Shown: positions 19,976 through 32,300, counted from the stretch's first letter. The stretch is 64,000 nucleotides of DNA from Pseudohongiella acticola (GCF_001758195.1 NZ_MASR01000001.1:2108001-2172000), one strand, 5' to 3'. Notes: generated by a model from the letters alone, not told the origin. Translations and numbers: made by a program.

Positions 19976-20023
19976 AATTCACCGCCTACCGAATATTGCC
20001 CGGTCTGTAGTTAAAAACCACAG

Positions 20024-21568
20024 TTACCAGGTTTGAGTTGCTTTGAACTGCTCGATCAACGACTTCAGCTGGGCTGCAATTTCGTCGTTAAAGTCAGGCT
20101 TGCTGTTTATGCTAGTTAACAGCTCGCCGTGCTGGCTGTTGGCATAGGACAGCAGCGCTTTTTCAAACGCAACGATCTTGTTCAGGTCAACGTCTTTCAG
20201 GAAACCTTCGTTGGCTGCAAACAGCACCAGGCCCATTTCGGCAACCGACATTGGCGAATACTGACCCTGCTTCATCAGCTCGGTAACACGCTGACCGTGC
20301 TCCAGCTGTGCGCGGGTGGCATCGTCCAGATCCGATGCAAACTGGGCGAATGCCGCCAGTTCGCGATACTGAGCCAGCGCGATACGAATACCGCCGCCCA
20401 GTTTCTTGATGATCTTGGTTTGAGCCGCACCACCAACCCGGGATACTGACAGACCGGCGTTGATCGCAGGACGGATACCAGCGTTAAACAGGTCAGTTTC
20501 CAGGAAGATCTGACCATCCGTGATGGAGATAACGTTGGTCGGTACGAATGCAGATACGTCACCCGCCTGAGTCTCAATGATGGGCAGCGCGGTCAATGAA
20601 CCGGTTTTGCCTTTCACTTCGCCGTTGGTCATCTGCTCTACATAGTCTGCGTTAACGCGCGATGCGCGCTCCAGCAAACGTGAGTGCAAATAGAATACGT
20701 CACCAGGATAAGCTTCGCGGCCCGGCGGGCGACGCAACAGCAGGGAGATCTGACGGTAGGCCCAGGCCTGCTTGGTCAGGTCATCGTAAATGATCAGGGC
20801 GTCTTCGCCGCGGTCGCGGTAATACTCACCCATTGAGCAGCCTGAGTAAGGTGCCAGGTATTGCATGGATGCGGGGTCAGAGGCGCTGGCGGCAACAACC
20901 ACGGTGTATTCCATGGCGCCGTGCTCTTCCAGCTTGCTTACCACCTGAGCGATGGAAGACTGCTTCTGGCCGATAGCAACGTAAACACACTTAACGTTTT
21001 TGCCTTTCTGGTTGATGATGGCATCAACGGCAACAGCTGTTTTACCAACCTGGCGGTCACCAATGATCAGCTCGCGCTGGCCACGGCCAATCGGCACCAT
21101 GGCGTCAATCGCCTTAAGACCGGTCTGTACCGGTTGGTCAACCGACTTACGGGCGATTACACCGGGAGCAACTTTCTCAACCGGAGCCGTCAGCTTGGCG
21201 TTGATCGCGCCTTTGCCGTCGATGGGGTTACCCAGGGCATCTACAACCCGACCTTCCATCTCCGGACCTACGGGTACTTCCAGAATTCGGCCGGTGCAAC
21301 GGCAGGACTGGCCTTCAGCCAGACTCTGGTAGTCGCCCAGTACCACAGCACCCACGGAGTCACGCTCCAGGTTAAGTGCCATACCAAAAAGGCCACCATC
21401 AAATTCGATCATCTCACCGTACATGACATCTGCCAGACCGTGGATACGAACGATACCGTCAGAAACGCTGACGATGGTACCTTCGTTTTTGGCCTGCACA
21501 GAAACGTCGAGATTATCGATTCTCTGTTTGATAATTTCACTGATTTCTGACGGGTTCAGTTGTTGCAT
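20024..21568 (-). CDS. atpA: ATP synthase F1 subunit alpha
   Basis: A 514-residue non-catalytic nucleotide-binding subunit. The N-terminal beta barrel (residues 25-95) is followed by the P-loop GDRQVGKT at 170-177, [11 protein letters not shown], the [20 protein letters not shown] segment and the conserved Arg-containing stretch [15 protein letters not shown]. Length is the usual 512-514. It is 48 bp before atpG and 25 bp after atpH. Confidence 0.98.
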   Translation of the reverse strand: MQQLNPSEISEIIKQRIDNLDVSVQAKNEGTIVSVSDGIVRIHGLADVMYGEMIEFDGGLFGMALNLERDSVGAVVLGDYQSLAEGQSCRCTGRILEVPVGPEMEGRVVDALGNPIDGKGAINAKLTAPVEKVAPGVIARKSVDQPVQTGLKAIDAMVPIGRGQRELIIGDRQVGKTAVAVDAIINQKGKNVKCVYVAIGQKQSSIAQVVSKLEEHGAMEYTVVVAASASDPASMQYLAPYSGCSMGEYYRDRGEDALIIYDDLTKQAWAYRQISLLLRRPPGREAYPGDVFYLHSRLLERASRVNADYVEQMTNGEVKGKTGSLTALPIIETQAGDVSAFVPTNVISITDGQIFLETDLFNAGIRPAINAGLSVSRVGGAAQTKIIKKLGGGIRIALAQYRELAAFAQFASDLDDATRAQLEHGQRVTELMKQGQYSPMSVAEMGLVLFAANEGFLKDVDLNKIVAFEKALLSYANSQHGELLTSINSKPDFNDEIAAQLKSLIEQFKATQTW

Positions 21569-21593
21569 GCTTATTCCCTCATTCCCAGCTGTT

Positions 21594-22130
21594 CTAGGAA
21601 CTCAATGATTCGGCTAATTTGTTCAGTTTTCCGCGAACAGAACTGTCGATGACGGTATCACCTGCGCGAATGACGGCACCACCGATCAGACCCTGATCAA
21701 CGCTGGTATGCAGCTTGACCGTACGATCCAATCGTTTCTGAAGTGCCTGGGTCAGTTGCTCAACGAGGGCGTCACTCAAGGTAAACGCTGTCGCCAGCTC
21801 GACGTCGATACTCTTCTCTTTCGCAGCTTTCAGAACCTCAAAGATTTCTGCAATTTCGGGCAGCAGGGTCAGTCGACGATTCTCCGCCAACAGCCTGATC
21901 ATGTTTTTGCCCTTGGCTGATGTTTCATCACCACTAATTGCCAGCAGCGCATCCGCCTGCTTTTCAGCAGTCAGCGCCGGGTTCTTCAGCAAATTGCTGA
22001 TTTTGTCGTCTGCGGCTACAGCTGCAAGCGTCTTCAGCATTCCTGACCATTCAGCCAGCGCTTTGTCGGCAACAGCGACTTCAAAAGCAGCGTTGGCGTA
22101 AGGGCGGGCTAATGTAATTGACTCTGCCAT
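21594..22130 (-). CDS. atpH: ATP synthase F1 subunit delta
   Basis: A 178-residue peripheral-stalk cap joining F1 alpha to the b dimer. It opens with [14 protein letters not shown], the standard family start, has the [18 protein letters not shown] helix, and ends with the C-terminal sheet [21 protein letters not shown]. It follows atpF by 11 bp. Confidence 0.96.
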   Translation of the reverse strand: MAESITLARPYANAAFEVAVADKALAEWSGMLKTLAAVAADDKISNLLKNPALTAEKQADALLAISGDETSAKGKNMIRLLAENRRLTLLPEIAEIFEVLKAAKEKSIDVELATAFTLSDALVEQLTQALQKRLDRTVKLHTSVDQGLIGGAVIRAGDTVIDSSVRGKLNKLAESLSS

Positions 22131-22141
22131 CGTATGTTCGC

Positions 22142-22612
22142 CTATAACTCAGAAGCGAGTTTTTTAACCAGCTCTTCGTTAGCGGCCTGATCCACAGAGC
22201 TTTCGAGAATTTTCTCAGCACCGGAGATCGCGATAGCCGCGACTTGCGCTCGCAACACTTCACGCGCGCGCTGAACTTCCATTTCAATTTCGGCCTGAGC
22301 GCCAGAAATCAACCGCTGGCCTTCGTCGCGCGCTTTGTCTTTGGCTTCATCAACGATCTGGTTGGCACGTTTGTTTGCCATGTCGATGATTTCTGCGCTT
22401 TTGACTTTTGCGTCGCGAAGCTCGTCTGCCGCCTTGTTCTGCGCCAGGTTCAGGTCAGTCTGAGCCCGCTCTGCCGCTTCCAGGCCATCCGCAATCTTTT
22501 TCTGCCGCTCTGCCAGGGCTGCCGTAATCGGCGGCCACACATACTTCAGACAGAACCAGACAAAGATAGCGAAGGCTATCGATTGACCGATTATGGTTGC
22601 ATTAAGATTCAT
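22142..22612 (-). CDS. atpF: ATP synthase F0 subunit b
   Basis: A 156-residue b subunit. One N-terminal membrane helix (about 5-26, containing the conserved [13 protein letters not shown]) is followed by a long charged coiled coil (about 30-150), which dimerises as the peripheral stalk. It has the usual length of 156 and its normal place between atpE and atpH. Confidence 0.97.
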   Translation of the reverse strand: MNLNATIIGQSIAFAIFVWFCLKYVWPPITAALAERQKKIADGLEAAERAQTDLNLAQNKAADELRDAKVKSAEIIDMANKRANQIVDEAKDKARDEGQRLISGAQAEIEMEVQRAREVLRAQVAAIAISGAEKILESSVDQAANEELVKKLASEL

Positions 22613-22668
22613 GGTGTCACCTCTGCGTTAGTTATCCGCTGGGCTTGAAAATCGATTCAAGCGTTCGG

Positions 22669-22914
22669 TTAACCCAGGAAAGGATTTGCGAAGATCACCA
22701 GGAAAGACACACCCACGCCAATGATCGAGATTACGTCGACGAAACCGGCAACCAGGAAGAACTGAACCTGCAGTTTTGGCGCCAGCTCTGGCTGACGTGC
22801 AGAGCTTTCAATCAGCTTGCCACCCAGATTACCGAACGCAACCGCTGTACCAGCGCCACACAGACCGAAGATGAGGGCGATAGCGATTACAGAAAATGCC
22901 TGAATAGTTTCCAT
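22669..22914 (-). CDS. atpE: ATP synthase F0 subunit c
   Basis: An 81-residue rotor-ring proteolipid with two membrane helices joined by the polar loop ARQPE (residues 39-43). The ion-binding carboxylate is Asp60 in AGFVDVISI. I see no Gln/Glu/Ser Na+-ligand set, so the enzyme is probably proton-driven (inference). The ATG at 22914 has GGAG upstream; an in-frame TTG four codons earlier overlaps that site and is unlikely. Confidence 0.96.
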   Translation of the reverse strand: METIQAFSVIAIALIFGLCGAGTAVAFGNLGGKLIESSARQPELAPKLQVQFFLVAGFVDVISIIGVGVSFLVIFANPFLG

Positions 22915-22963
22915 TTTTTTCTCCAAGATTTAACAAAAGGTCTAACAAAAAAAGGTTAAGGGT

Positions 22964-23830
<867 letters not shown>

Positions 23831-23858
23831 TCAGTAAATTCTTGTCAGTTTGCCGATT

Positions 23859-24245
23859 TTACGGGTTGTTCCGGTCAGGCTTGCTTACGCGGACAAACAC
23901 AAGCACGCCTGTTATGTGTACCAGGACAAATCCTGAAAACAAAGCCACAACATTCAGTGGTTTAACGTAGATAAAACTCAGTGCAAATCCCGCACCCATC
24001 AAAACCAGTTTTATCGCTTCACCCTTATAAAGCTCTTTTACAATCAGTTCGGCCGACCTTGCGCCCCGGTACTTGAACGCTTTTCTCGCGAAAAGTGTGC
24101 CCGGTATTAAACAGATCAAACCACCGATCAATAAAGAATATGCATTCAGCCAGTTGCCTGATGCCGTTACCAGCACCACTAACAGCAACGTAACAGTTTG
24201 AATAACTCCAACTTTATATATGGGAGGAGCTTTTATCGTTGACAT
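23859..24245 (-). CDS. atpI: ATP synthase accessory protein I
   Basis: A 128-residue protein with four predicted membrane helices, first gene of the atp operon. AtpI proteins are poorly conserved and help c-ring assembly or Mg2+ supply. Assignment rests on size, topology and position, plus the VASGNWLNAYSLLIGGLICLIP-like region (shortened here) that resembles other gammaproteobacterial AtpI. A sigma70-like promoter lies 60-95 bp upstream. Confidence 0.9.
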   Translation of the reverse strand: MSTIKAPPIYKVGVIQTVTLLLVVLVTASGNWLNAYSLLIGGLICLIPGTLFARKAFKYRGARSAELIVKELYKGEAIKLVLMGAGFALSFIYVKPLNVVALFSGFVLVHITGVLVFVRVSKPDRNNP

Positions 24246-24308
24246 GTATGGCGTTGGTCGTCAAAAGCTCTCTTGTTTTTGGCTTCCGTTCCCCTTTCAG
24301 AGGTGCGC

Positions 24309-24337
24309 ATTATAGGGATTTTAGCTCGACCAATCAA
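24309..24337 (-). promoter_or_regulatory. Strong sigma70-like promoter of the atp operon
   Basis: On the minus strand TTGATT (24332-24337) and a perfect TATAAT (24309-24314) are separated by exactly 17 bases. It reads toward atpI with an expected leader of roughly 55-60 bases, and it lies in the only intergenic gap upstream of the operon. Confidence 0.8.
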
Positions 24338-24369
24338 CACGGTATTGCACTCTCCTGACTAAAACCGGA

Positions 24370-25293
24370 TTACTTTATGTGGGCAAGAATGCCATCCAGT
24401 TCATCCAGGCTGTTGTAGCGCAGCGTAAGTTTGCCGGCGCCTTTGCTACTGTGCTGTATTTGTACTCTGGCGCCGATGCGCTCGGACAGTTTGTTTTCCA
24501 GACTGGCAATGTCCGGATCCTGCCGCGCCACCTCCGCTTTTTTCGGCGTGTCTTCAGCCAGCAGACGTCTGACCATGGACTCAGTCTGACGCACTGACAG
24601 GCCTTTACCGCTGACGGCCTTGGCGGCATCCGATTGCTGTTCCGGCGGCAGTCCCAGCAATGCCCGGGCGTGACCCATTTCCAGGTCGCCGCGCTCAAGC
24701 ATCAGACGCACATCATGGCTCAGGGCCATCAGACGCAACAGATTGGTCACGGTAGTGCGGGACTTGCCTACCGCTTCAGCCACTTCCTGCTGGGTGAGTT
24801 CAAATTCTTCCTGTAACCGTTTGAGGGCCATCGCCTCCTCAATCGGATTGAGGTTTTCACGCTGGATATTCTCGATCAGCGACATGGCTATTGCCGATTC
24901 ATCGCCAACCAGGCGAATGACCGCCGGTATGGTGTCCAGTCCGGCAAGCTGGGTCGCACGCCAGCGGCGCTCACCGGCGATGATTTCATAGCGATCACCT
25001 GGCACCGGGCGCACCACGATGGGCTGCATCACACCCTGGGCCTTGATGGACTCGGCCAGTTCCTGCAGCGCTTCTTCGTGCATATCTGTGCGCGGCTGGT
25101 ATTTGCCGCGCTGAATCAGTTCAACCGGCAAGTGCCTGAGTTCACTGTCTTTGTCTGCTCTGGCCTGCGGCTGACCCACCGCTGCATCGGGCTGCAGGGA
25201 GACCTGCTCGGCGGCCTGCGCGGCGCGGTGTGACGCCGCTGCACTGCCCAGCAGTTTGTCCAGACCACGGCCCAGTTTTTTCTTTCCTGACAT
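24370..25293 (-). CDS. parB: Chromosome partitioning protein ParB
   Basis: A 307-residue parS-binding CTPase clamp. It starts with KKLGRGLDKLLG, the ParA-interacting segment. The ParB N-domain (about 53-145) contains YQPRTDM and the CTP-binding GERRWRATQLAG, followed by ENIQRENLNPIEEA, and then the HTH (ELTQQEVAEAVGKSRTTVTN). The C-terminal dimerisation domain is at about 258-307. It lies 47 bp after parA in one operon. Its likely targets are the two parS-like palindromes in recF. Confidence 0.97.
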   Translation of the reverse strand: MSGKKKLGRGLDKLLGSAAASHRAAQAAEQVSLQPDAAVGQPQARADKDSELRHLPVELIQRGKYQPRTDMHEEALQELAESIKAQGVMQPIVVRPVPGDRYEIIAGERRWRATQLAGLDTIPAVIRLVGDESAIAMSLIENIQRENLNPIEEAMALKRLQEEFELTQQEVAEAVGKSRTTVTNLLRLMALSHDVRLMLERGDLEMGHARALLGLPPEQQSDAAKAVSGKGLSVRQTESMVRRLLAEDTPKKAEVARQDPDIASLENKLSERIGARVQIQHSSKGAGKLTLRYNSLDELDGILAHIK

Positions 25294-25340
25294 GCTAAAA
25301 CCTTTTTGATCCTTGATGGTTAACTCAAACGATACCCTGC

Positions 25341-26117
25341 TCAGACGGCGGCCTGCTCCTGACGGCGCAGCATTTCTCCGGCCAGCGCCAGATAGGCAAT
25401 GGCGCCACGCGACTGACGATCATATTGCAGCACCGGCAAACCGTAACTGGGCGCTTCCGCCAGTCTGACGTTGCGAGGCACCACAGTACGGTAAACGCGA
25501 TCACCAAAGTGGTCGTATAACTGACCTGACACTTCCGTGGTCAGTTTGTTGCGCGGGTCATACATGGTGCGCAAAATGCCTTCGATGCGAAGTTCAGGGT
25601 TGTGCGTTTCGCAAACGGCGGAAATGGTATCCACCAACGCCGACAGGCCTTCCAGTGCATAATATTCACACTGCATTGGAATGATGACGCCTTGCGCTGC
25701 CACCAGTGCATTAAGCGTGAGCATATTCAGTGAAGGTGGGCAATCGATGACAATAAAATCATAGCGCTCACTGACCTCAGCCAATAGCGTCTTCAACCGG
25801 CTTTCGCGTTGATCGATCTCCAGCAGTTCGATCTCGGCGGCGACCAGGTCACCGTTTGCCGGCAACATGTCAAAACCTGACTCCGGTGTTTTGGCCACTG
25901 CCTGATCGAAGCTGGCTTCCCCGATCAACACGTCATAAACAGAATACTCCAGATCGGCTTTATCGATGCCGCTGCCCATGGTGGCATTGCCCTGTGGGTC
26001 CATATCGACCAGTAACACACGACGCCGGGTCGCCTGCAGCGAGGCTGCCAGATTGACTGACGTGGTTGTTTTGCCTACACCGCCTTTCTGGTTGGCGATC
26101 GCGATTATTTTTGTCAC
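25341..26117 (-). CDS. parA: Chromosome partitioning ATPase ParA (Soj)
   Basis: A 258-residue deviant Walker-A ATPase that, with ParB-parS, moves the origin. The start VTKIIAIANQKGGVGKTTTS puts the P-loop at the extreme N-terminus. DCPPSLNML and the downstream VVPRNVRLAEAPSYGLPV are standard. I chose the GTG at 26117 because AGGA lies seven bases upstream and other Soj proteins begin at this point. An ATG at 26174, overlapping the rsmG stop, would add 19 unrelated residues. Confidence 0.95.
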   Translation of the reverse strand: MTKIIAIANQKGGVGKTTTSVNLAASLQATRRRVLLVDMDPQGNATMGSGIDKADLEYSVYDVLIGEASFDQAVAKTPESGFDMLPANGDLVAAEIELLEIDQRESRLKTLLAEVSERYDFIVIDCPPSLNMLTLNALVAAQGVIIPMQCEYYALEGLSALVDTISAVCETHNPELRIEGILRTMYDPRNKLTTEVSGQLYDHFGDRVYRTVVPRNVRLAEAPSYGLPVLQYDRQSRGAIAYLALAGEMLRRQEQAAV

Positions 26118-26166
26118 CTGCCGTTCCTGTCTGATAGTGCCGTTTGCTGCTGTTGCCAGGGCCTGG

Positions 26167-26859
26167 TCACGCATTGTCAGATGCGTTGTTATTACGTGAT
26201 TTAATTAACAGTTCGATAATATGACGCTGTCCATCGCACTGCGGAATATCCAGGGCGCGGGCATCCACGTGCTGCCAGTGTGGCGGCAGGTCGCGAATTT
26301 CGTCGGCCGGATACAGGCCTTTCATCGCCAGCAATCGGGTCTGCGGACCACACAAGTGCTCGCAGCCAAGGGCAAAGTCAGCAAGCGAGGAAAACGCCCG
26401 GCTAACGACAATATCAAGTTGGCCAGGACTTTGGTAGCTTTCGATGCGCGCGTTTTCAACTTTGACATTTTTTATTCCCAGCGTCATGACCGCCTGAAAT
26501 ACAAAGCGGGTTTTTTTGCCATTGCTGTCCAGCAGAAAGAATTTGCTATCCGGCAGGCACAGCGCCAGTGGTATTCCCGGCAAACCCGGGCCGGTACCAA
26601 CATCCAGAATGCTGAAATCGGGTTTGGCCGCGCTCAGCTCACGAATGCGTGGCAGCAGGCTCAGACTGTCAAGCAGATGCCGGGACACCATGTCGCGTGG
26701 ATCCCGCACCGCGGACAGATTGAATGCCTGATTCCATTTATCGAGCAGATTGACATAGGCAATCAGGGCGGCCTGCTGGCGTTCATTGACACTGTCGCTG
26801 AGATCCATCTGCGCCAGCCCGTCTTTTAGCCGTTTTTCCAGTTGCTTCTCGAGGTCCAT
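26167..26859 (-). CDS. rsmG: 16S rRNA m7G527 methyltransferase RsmG
   Basis: A 230-residue SAM-dependent enzyme methylating N7 of G527 in 16S rRNA; loss gives low-level streptomycin resistance. The SAM site ILDVGTGPGLPGIPLAL spans 84-100, RHLLDSLSLLP precedes it, and SRAFSSLADF follows. It starts one base after the mnmG stop, so it is translated in the mnmG-rsmG-parA-parB operon. The old name is gidB. Confidence 0.96.
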   Translation of the reverse strand: MDLEKQLEKRLKDGLAQMDLSDSVNERQQAALIAYVNLLDKWNQAFNLSAVRDPRDMVSRHLLDSLSLLPRIRELSAAKPDFSILDVGTGPGLPGIPLALCLPDSKFFLLDSNGKKTRFVFQAVMTLGIKNVKVENARIESYQSPGQLDIVVSRAFSSLADFALGCEHLCGPQTRLLAMKGLYPADEIRDLPPHWQHVDARALDIPQCDGQRHIIELLIKSRNNNASDNA

Positions 26860-26860
26860 G

Positions 26861-28765
26861 TCAGGCAGATTTTCGGGCTCTGACAGCCTGGTATTTTTTC
26901 AGATAAATCAGCAACAACGACACTGCAGCCGGTGTCATGCCGGGAATGCGGGCGGCACGGGCAATGGTATCGGGCCTGGCTGCAAGCAGTTTCTGTTTCA
27001 GTTCATTGGACAGGCCATCCATGTGCTGATAATCAAAATCTGCTGGCAACGCCGTGTTTTCCTGGCGTTTGAGTTTTTGAATATCTTCTTCCTGACGGTT
27101 GATATAACCCTGATATTTCAGTTGTATTTCTACCTGTTGCGTTACCTGTGGATCCAGCTGTGGCATGTCTATCGAGGTTTCATGCAGTGCATCACGCATG
27201 GTCTTATAGCTGAGTTCCGGCCGTGCCAGCAAATCAGCAAGGCTGTATTCGCGACCCAGCGGTTTATCCAGCAGGCCGCTGATGGCGGCTTCCTTGTCAG
27301 TGCCAGGCTGTACCCAGACCGATTTCAGACGTTTCAGTTCATCGCCGATACTGTCCTGTTTCTGACAGAACGCCTGCCACCTCGAGTCGTCAATCAGGCC
27401 CATATCACGGCCAATACTGGTCAGCCGCAGATCGGCATTGTCTTCACGCAGCAACAGCCGGTATTCGGCGCGACTGGTAAACATTCGGTAAGGTTCGGTG
27501 GTGCCCATGCTGATCAGGTCGTCGACCAGCACACCGATGTAGGCCTGGTCACGTCGTGGACACCAGCTTTCCAGTTCACGGGATGCGCGCGCAGCATTGA
27601 TTCCGGCCAACAGACCCTGGGCGCCCGCTTCTTCATAACCGGTGGTGCCGTTTATCTGACCGGCGAAATACAGGCCTTTGATAAACCGGGTTTCCAGCGA
27701 GTGTTGCAATTCGCGTGGGTCAAAAAAGTCATACTCGATGGCGTAACCGGGGCGCGTGATATGGGCATTTTCGAAGCCCCTGATCTGACGCACAAGCTCA
27801 ATCTGGACATCAAATGGCAGGCTGGTTGAAATGCCATTGGGGTACAGTTCGTTCGTGGTCAGCCCTTCGGGTTCAACAAAAATCTGGTGCGAGGTCTTGT
27901 CAGCAAACCGCATCACCTTGTCTTCGATTGAAGGACAGTACCGGGGACCGATGCCTTCGATAACACCGGAATACATCGGTGAACGATCCAGACCACCGCG
28001 TATGATTTCGTGACAGCGTTCGTTAGTGGCTGTTATATAACAATTAATCTGTTCCGGGTGGTCTTCCACACGCCCCATGAATGACATCACCGGCAGCGGT
28101 GTATCACCCGGCTGTGCCTGCATGACGGAGAAATCGACAGAACGGGCATCGATGCGCGGCGGCGTACCGGTTTTTAATCTGCCCACGTTGAAAGGCAATT
28201 CGCGCAAACGATCAGCAAGCTTGATCGAGGGCGGATCACCCGCCCTGCCGCCTGAGGTATTTTGCATGCCAATGTGGATCTTGCCGCCGAGGAAAGTACC
28301 GGTGGTCAGTACCACGGTGGGGGCAAAAAAACGGACACCCATTTGCGTCACAACGCCGTCGACACGCTCGCCGCTAATAATCAGGTCGTCTGCAGCCTGC
28401 TGAAAAACCTCAAGATTTTCCTGACTTTCAAGTATTTTTCGAATGGCAGCCTTGTACAAGGTGCGGTCTGCCTGAGCTCGAGTGGCACGCACGGCGGGGC
28501 CTTTGCTGCTGTTCAGCACGCGAAACTGGATACCAGCCAGGTCGGTTGCTCTGGCCATGGCGCCACCGAGGGCGTCAATTTCACGAACCAGATGGCTTTT
28601 GCCGATACCGCCGATAGCCGGGTTGCAGGACATCTGGCCCAGGGTTTCGATATTGTGCGTCAGCAACAGGGTTTTCACGCCTGACCGCGCTGCCGCCAGG
28701 GCCGCTTCGGTGCCAGCATGACCACCACCGACCACGATCACGTCATATCGTTTGGAAAAATCCAT
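26861..28765 (-). CDS. mnmG: tRNA 5-carboxymethylaminomethyluridine-34 synthesis enzyme MnmG
   Basis: A 634-residue FAD/NADH enzyme that, with MnmE, modifies U34 in tRNAs reading NNA/NNG codons. The start [18 protein letters not shown] puts the dinucleotide motif GGGHAG at 13-18. Downstream are [45 protein letters not shown] and [19 protein letters not shown], all signatures. I rejected an in-frame start at 28849, which would add 28 non-family residues. It is the first gene of the operon to parB. The old name is gidA. Confidence 0.97.
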   Translation of the reverse strand: MDFSKRYDVIVVGGGHAGTEAALAAARSGVKTLLLTHNIETLGQMSCNPAIGGIGKSHLVREIDALGGAMARATDLAGIQFRVLNSSKGPAVRATRAQADRTLYKAAIRKILESQENLEVFQQAADDLIISGERVDGVVTQMGVRFFAPTVVLTTGTFLGGKIHIGMQNTSGGRAGDPPSIKLADRLRELPFNVGRLKTGTPPRIDARSVDFSVMQAQPGDTPLPVMSFMGRVEDHPEQINCYITATNERCHEIIRGGLDRSPMYSGVIEGIGPRYCPSIEDKVMRFADKTSHQIFVEPEGLTTNELYPNGISTSLPFDVQIELVRQIRGFENAHITRPGYAIEYDFFDPRELQHSLETRFIKGLYFAGQINGTTGYEEAGAQGLLAGINAARASRELESWCPRRDQAYIGVLVDDLISMGTTEPYRMFTSRAEYRLLLREDNADLRLTSIGRDMGLIDDSRWQAFCQKQDSIGDELKRLKSVWVQPGTDKEAAISGLLDKPLGREYSLADLLARPELSYKTMRDALHETSIDMPQLDPQVTQQVEIQLKYQGYINRQEEDIQKLKRQENTALPADFDYQHMDGLSNELKQKLLAARPDTIARAARIPGMTPAAVSLLLIYLKKYQAVRARKSA

Positions 28766-28841
28766 AACTAAACTGTTCGAAATTTGAAAGGGTGCTAAGT
28801 ATAAGCCTTGTAAGAGAAATTTAAAGGCTTGTGATGGAAAA

Positions 28842-29136
28842 TAATCCACAAGCTGATGTTATTCACAAAATACATAATAATTAATATTTAAAGTTATTGA
28901 TAAAACATAAAGACTTAATACTGTTAATACTAATGGTAAACCGGTTTTCTGTAGACAAGCCATTTTTATTGTTAACAAACAATTACTTATTGGCTGTATA
29001 AATCAGTGTAAAAGCACTGCTCAAGCTGCAGTAAAGCGTTTATCAAGCTGTGCAGAACAAGGCTTGTTATCCACAGGGCAAAAAAGAGTGAAATTTGATT
29101 AAAAACTTATGCACAGAAAATGTGATTTTATACACA
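28842..29136. other. Candidate oriC-like region A between mnmG and mnmE
   Basis: The 404-bp gap between mnmG and mnmE is markedly AT-rich from about 28865 to 28990. DnaA boxes matching TTWTNCACA, all on the plus strand: TTATTCACA 28859-28867, TTATCCACA 29067-29075, TTATGCACA 29107-29115, TTATACACA 29128-29136, plus the one-mismatch TAATCCACA 28842-28850. A short tandem repeat TTAATACTG/TTAATACTA (from 28917) lies in the AT-rich part. The arrangement recalls enteric oriC, which also abuts mnmG (gidA). Promoters of both mnmG and mnmE may be here too, but mnmE reads toward it, not away. Confidence 0.6.
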
Positions 29137-29169
29137 GTTTTTGACCACCTTGAGAACAGGCAAATTTTT

Positions 29170-30567
29170 TTATTTGCCGATGCAAAAACTGGAAAAAATA
29201 CGACCCAAGAGGTCATCGGTGGTGACAGCGCCGGTGATTTCACCCAGATGACGATGCGCATGGCGAAGATCTTCCGCTACAAGTTCGGCAGCGGCATGAT
29301 GTGATAGCTGAAAACGGGCCTGTTCCAGACATTCCCGGGTCTTGCGCAAAGCGTCCAGGTGTCGCCGTCGGGCAATAAAGCCGCCTTCTGCAGTGGCCTG
29401 AAAGCCCATACAATCTTTCAGATGTTGTCGCAGAAGATCGATGCCGCTCCCCTGTTTTGCGGACAGTTGAATGACACTGGCACCGGTTTTGTTGTCTGGT
29501 GGCAACAGATTTGGCTGCCCTCCCTGCACATCAACCTTGTTCTGGATGATCGTGAGTCGGGACGTGTCCAGTGCTTGCGTAAGGGCTTCAAAACCCGGCG
29601 TCTGCAGATAGTGTTTGATGCTGCGGCTATCAACCGATTCCATACTGGCATCTACCACCAGCAGTATTCTGTCGGCCTGTTTAACTGCATTCAGAGCGCG
29701 TCGGATGCCCTCCTGCTCAACGATGTCATCACTGTCGCGCAGACCGGCAGTGTCCGTGATATGAAGAGGCATACCGTCGATAGTGATCTGTTCGCTCAAT
29801 ACATCGCGTGTGGTGCCGGCGATGTCGGTGACAATTGCGGAGTCTTTGCCTGCCAGCGCATTAAGCAGACTGGATTTGCCGGCATTGGGTTTACCGGCAA
29901 TCACCACAGCCATGCCTTCCCGGATCAGTGCGCCCTGGCGGGCCTGTTCGAGCACTTTGTCGAGTGAGATGATGATGGCTTCAAGCTTTTCGGCAATACG
30001 GCCTTCGCTGAGAAAATCGATTTCCTCGTCGGTAAAATCAATGGCTGCTTCCAGATAAACACGGAGCAAGGTAATGGCTTCCGCGAGGTCATCAATCAGT
30101 CGGGAAAACTCGCCCTGAAGCGTACGCATGGCACTTTTAGCGGCTTCGGCAGAACTGCTGTCGATAAGGTCGGCGATCGCCTCCGCCTGCGCCAGATCGA
30201 CTTTATCATTCAGGAAGGCGCGCTCTGTGAATTCGCCCGGGCGTGCCAGCCGTGCTCCGGCTGCCAGGGTGATTTTCAACAGCGCATCCATAATGAAATA
30301 ACCACCATGCCCCTGTAGCTCAAGAACATCCTCGCCGGTGAAGGAATTGGGTCCGGGGAAGTACAGGGCGATGCCCTGATCGACCAGCTCGCCATGACTG
30401 TCGTGAAACGGACAGTAATGTGCATGTCGTGGGGTGGGGGCGAAATGCAGGACGGCATTGGCGATAGCCAGGCAGGCCGGTCCGGACACCCGTACCATAC
30501 CCACACCACTGCGACCGGGTGGTGTGGCTACTGCACAGATTGTGTCCGTATCCGATGCGCTGAGCAT
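29170..30567 (-). CDS. mnmE: tRNA modification GTPase MnmE
   Basis: A 465-residue partner of MnmG in U34 modification. The N-terminal tetrahydrofolate-binding domain (about 1-118; [37 protein letters not shown]) leads to a helical domain. The inserted Ras-like G domain has GKPNAGKS at 225-232 and [13 protein letters not shown], and the C-terminus ends FCIGK with the essential Cys. It follows yidC by 11 bp, giving the rpmH-rnpA-yidD-yidC-mnmE operon order. Confidence 0.97.
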   Translation of the reverse strand: MLSASDTDTICAVATPPGRSGVGMVRVSGPACLAIANAVLHFAPTPRHAHYCPFHDSHGELVDQGIALYFPGPNSFTGEDVLELQGHGGYFIMDALLKITLAAGARLARPGEFTERAFLNDKVDLAQAEAIADLIDSSSAEAAKSAMRTLQGEFSRLIDDLAEAITLLRVYLEAAIDFTDEEIDFLSEGRIAEKLEAIIISLDKVLEQARQGALIREGMAVVIAGKPNAGKSSLLNALAGKDSAIVTDIAGTTRDVLSEQITIDGMPLHITDTAGLRDSDDIVEQEGIRRALNAVKQADRILLVVDASMESVDSRSIKHYLQTPGFEALTQALDTSRLTIIQNKVDVQGGQPNLLPPDNKTGASVIQLSAKQGSGIDLLRQHLKDCMGFQATAEGGFIARRRHLDALRKTRECLEQARFQLSHHAAAELVAEDLRHAHRHLGEITGAVTTDDLLGRIFSSFCIGK

Positions 30568-30578
30568 GAGTAGATTGG

Positions 30579-32291
30579 CTAGTTTTTAGCCGCCTCTTTG
30601 GCCGCATATTCCTTGTCAAGATTACGGGTGATATACCACTGCTGGGCGATACCCAGAACACTGTTCGCCAGCCAATAGAGTACCAGACCGGCTGGAAACC
30701 ACAGGAAGAAGATGGTCATGACCACGGGCATGAATTTCATGATCTTGGCCTGAGTCGGATCCTGCGGTGTCGGGTTCAACATGAACTGCACGTACATTGA
30801 CGCGCCCATCAATAATGGCAGGACAAAATACGGATCCATCACTGAAAGATCGTTTATCCACAGAATCCAGGGAGCGTGGCGCAATTCGACGCCTTCCAGC
30901 AACACCCAGTACAGTGCAATGAACACCGGCATTTGTACCAGCATTGGCAAACAGCCACCAAAAGGATTGATCTTCTCCTTTTTATATAATTCCATGGTGG
31001 CTTTCTGCAACTTCATTTTGTCGTCGCCATATCGCTCTTTGAGCTGATTCATCTTCGGCATGACACGGCGCATGTTGGCCATGGAGCGGTAGCTGGTGGC
31101 GGACAGCTTAAAAAACACGCCTTTGACAATAACGGTCAGTATCAGGATGGACCAGCCATAGTTTCCAATCAGGGCATTGATTTTGGTCAGCAGCCAGTAA
31201 ATGGGCGAAGCAACGAACCACAACCAACCATAGTCGATGGTACGGTCCAGCCAGGGAGCGATTTCACCGAGTCGATACTGATCCTTGGGGCCGGCATATA
31301 AGGACATCTGCTGTGAACCGCTGCTGTTCGGCGCCACCACTACTTCTGAACTGGTAAAACCGCCGATATACTCATTCTGGCTGTTACGACGGAATGAAAA
31401 ACTGTTGCGGGACTGTTGCGGCGGAATAAACGCTGAAATAAAGTAATGCTGTCCCAGCGCAACCCAGCCGCCTTCGATTTCGTGTGAAGCGCGGTCTTCA
31501 ACCTCGTCGAAGGGAATCTTGAGGTAGTTGTCTTCGCTGGTGGTGGTGGCAAAACCGAGAAAGCTGGCCATGCCAAAGCCACTGCCCTGTGTCGGGTCTT
31601 CGTAATTGCTGCGTTTGATCTGGCCAAACATGTTGGCCTGCCATGGCATATCGGTGGTGTTGTCGACCTCATAAACAATGTCGATCAGGTAGTTGTCACG
31701 CTCGAACGTAAACCGTTTGGTCACTTCGACGCCATTGTTGTCTGTGTAGCTCAGGTCCACATTAAGCACGTCCTGCCCTGACGCCAGGGTATAGCTGTCG
31801 GTGCTGGCCGAGTACAGAGGACGCTCTGCCCCATCAATTCCATTGCGCCCAATGAGACCGCTTTGCGCGACGTAGGTTCGCAGTGTTGTGTTCTCGAGCA
31901 ACACAAATGGCTGGTCCGGCGTGTCGATCTGAGTGTAGTGTTCTGGCAGTGACACAAACACAATATCGCCACCGCGGCGGTCGATGGTGACGTTCAATAC
32001 GTCAGTGCTGACGTTGATCAGGGTCTCAGTACTCTGTGGTGTCGCATCAGCGCTGTTGCCACTGGCAAGAACGGGAACGTCTGAGCTGACGGGTGCAGGT
32101 GTGTCAGAGGGTATATCCGATGGCAGGTCAGTGGCAGTGTTGCCAGCAGCAGGGACATCGCCATTACTTTGTTGGGTCTGTACCACGTCGGTTGCAGGTG
32201 CCGATGACGGATAGTCTTCCTGCCAGGCCAGCAGAAGCATGTAACTGACAATGGCCAGGCCGGCCAGGAGCGCGTATCGAATATAGTCCAT
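30579..32291 (-). CDS. yidC: Membrane protein insertase YidC
   Basis: A 570-residue inner-membrane insertase, working alone or with SecYEG. It has an N-terminal membrane anchor (about 5-23), a low-complexity Ser/Thr/Asp/Pro region (28-78), a large periplasmic beta-supersandwich domain and the conserved five-helix core from about 355 ([60 protein letters not shown]). The basic C-terminal tail is short. Length is usual for gammaproteobacteria. It lies 9 bp after yidD. Confidence 0.97.
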   Translation of the reverse strand: MDYIRYALLAGLAIVSYMLLLAWQEDYPSSAPATDVVQTQQSNGDVPAAGNTATDLPSDIPSDTPAPVSSDVPVLASGNSADATPQSTETLINVSTDVLNVTIDRRGGDIVFVSLPEHYTQIDTPDQPFVLLENTTLRTYVAQSGLIGRNGIDGAERPLYSASTDSYTLASGQDVLNVDLSYTDNNGVEVTKRFTFERDNYLIDIVYEVDNTTDMPWQANMFGQIKRSNYEDPTQGSGFGMASFLGFATTTSEDNYLKIPFDEVEDRASHEIEGGWVALGQHYFISAFIPPQQSRNSFSFRRNSQNEYIGGFTSSEVVVAPNSSGSQQMSLYAGPKDQYRLGEIAPWLDRTIDYGWLWFVASPIYWLLTKINALIGNYGWSILILTVIVKGVFFKLSATSYRSMANMRRVMPKMNQLKERYGDDKMKLQKATMELYKKEKINPFGGCLPMLVQMPVFIALYWVLLEGVELRHAPWILWINDLSVMDPYFVLPLLMGASMYVQFMLNPTPQDPTQAKIMKFMPVVMTIFFLWFPAGLVLYWLANSVLGIAQQWYITRNLDKEYAAKEAAKN

Positions 32292-32300
32292 GGGTAAAGG

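Noticed and set aside
20861-21550. Long plus-strand frame opposite atpA, and similar frames opposite atpD and atpB
   Set aside because: Shadows of highly conserved atp genes with no start signals or known domains.
28391-28412. GCCTGCTGAAAAAC in mnmG as a third copy of the repeat seen at 6759 and 8258
   Set aside because: Only one arm is present and it lies in conserved coding sequence, so it is probably chance.
28766-28849. N-terminal extension of mnmG into the intergenic region
   Set aside because: The added residues are not part of MnmG and overlap the AT-rich DnaA-box region.
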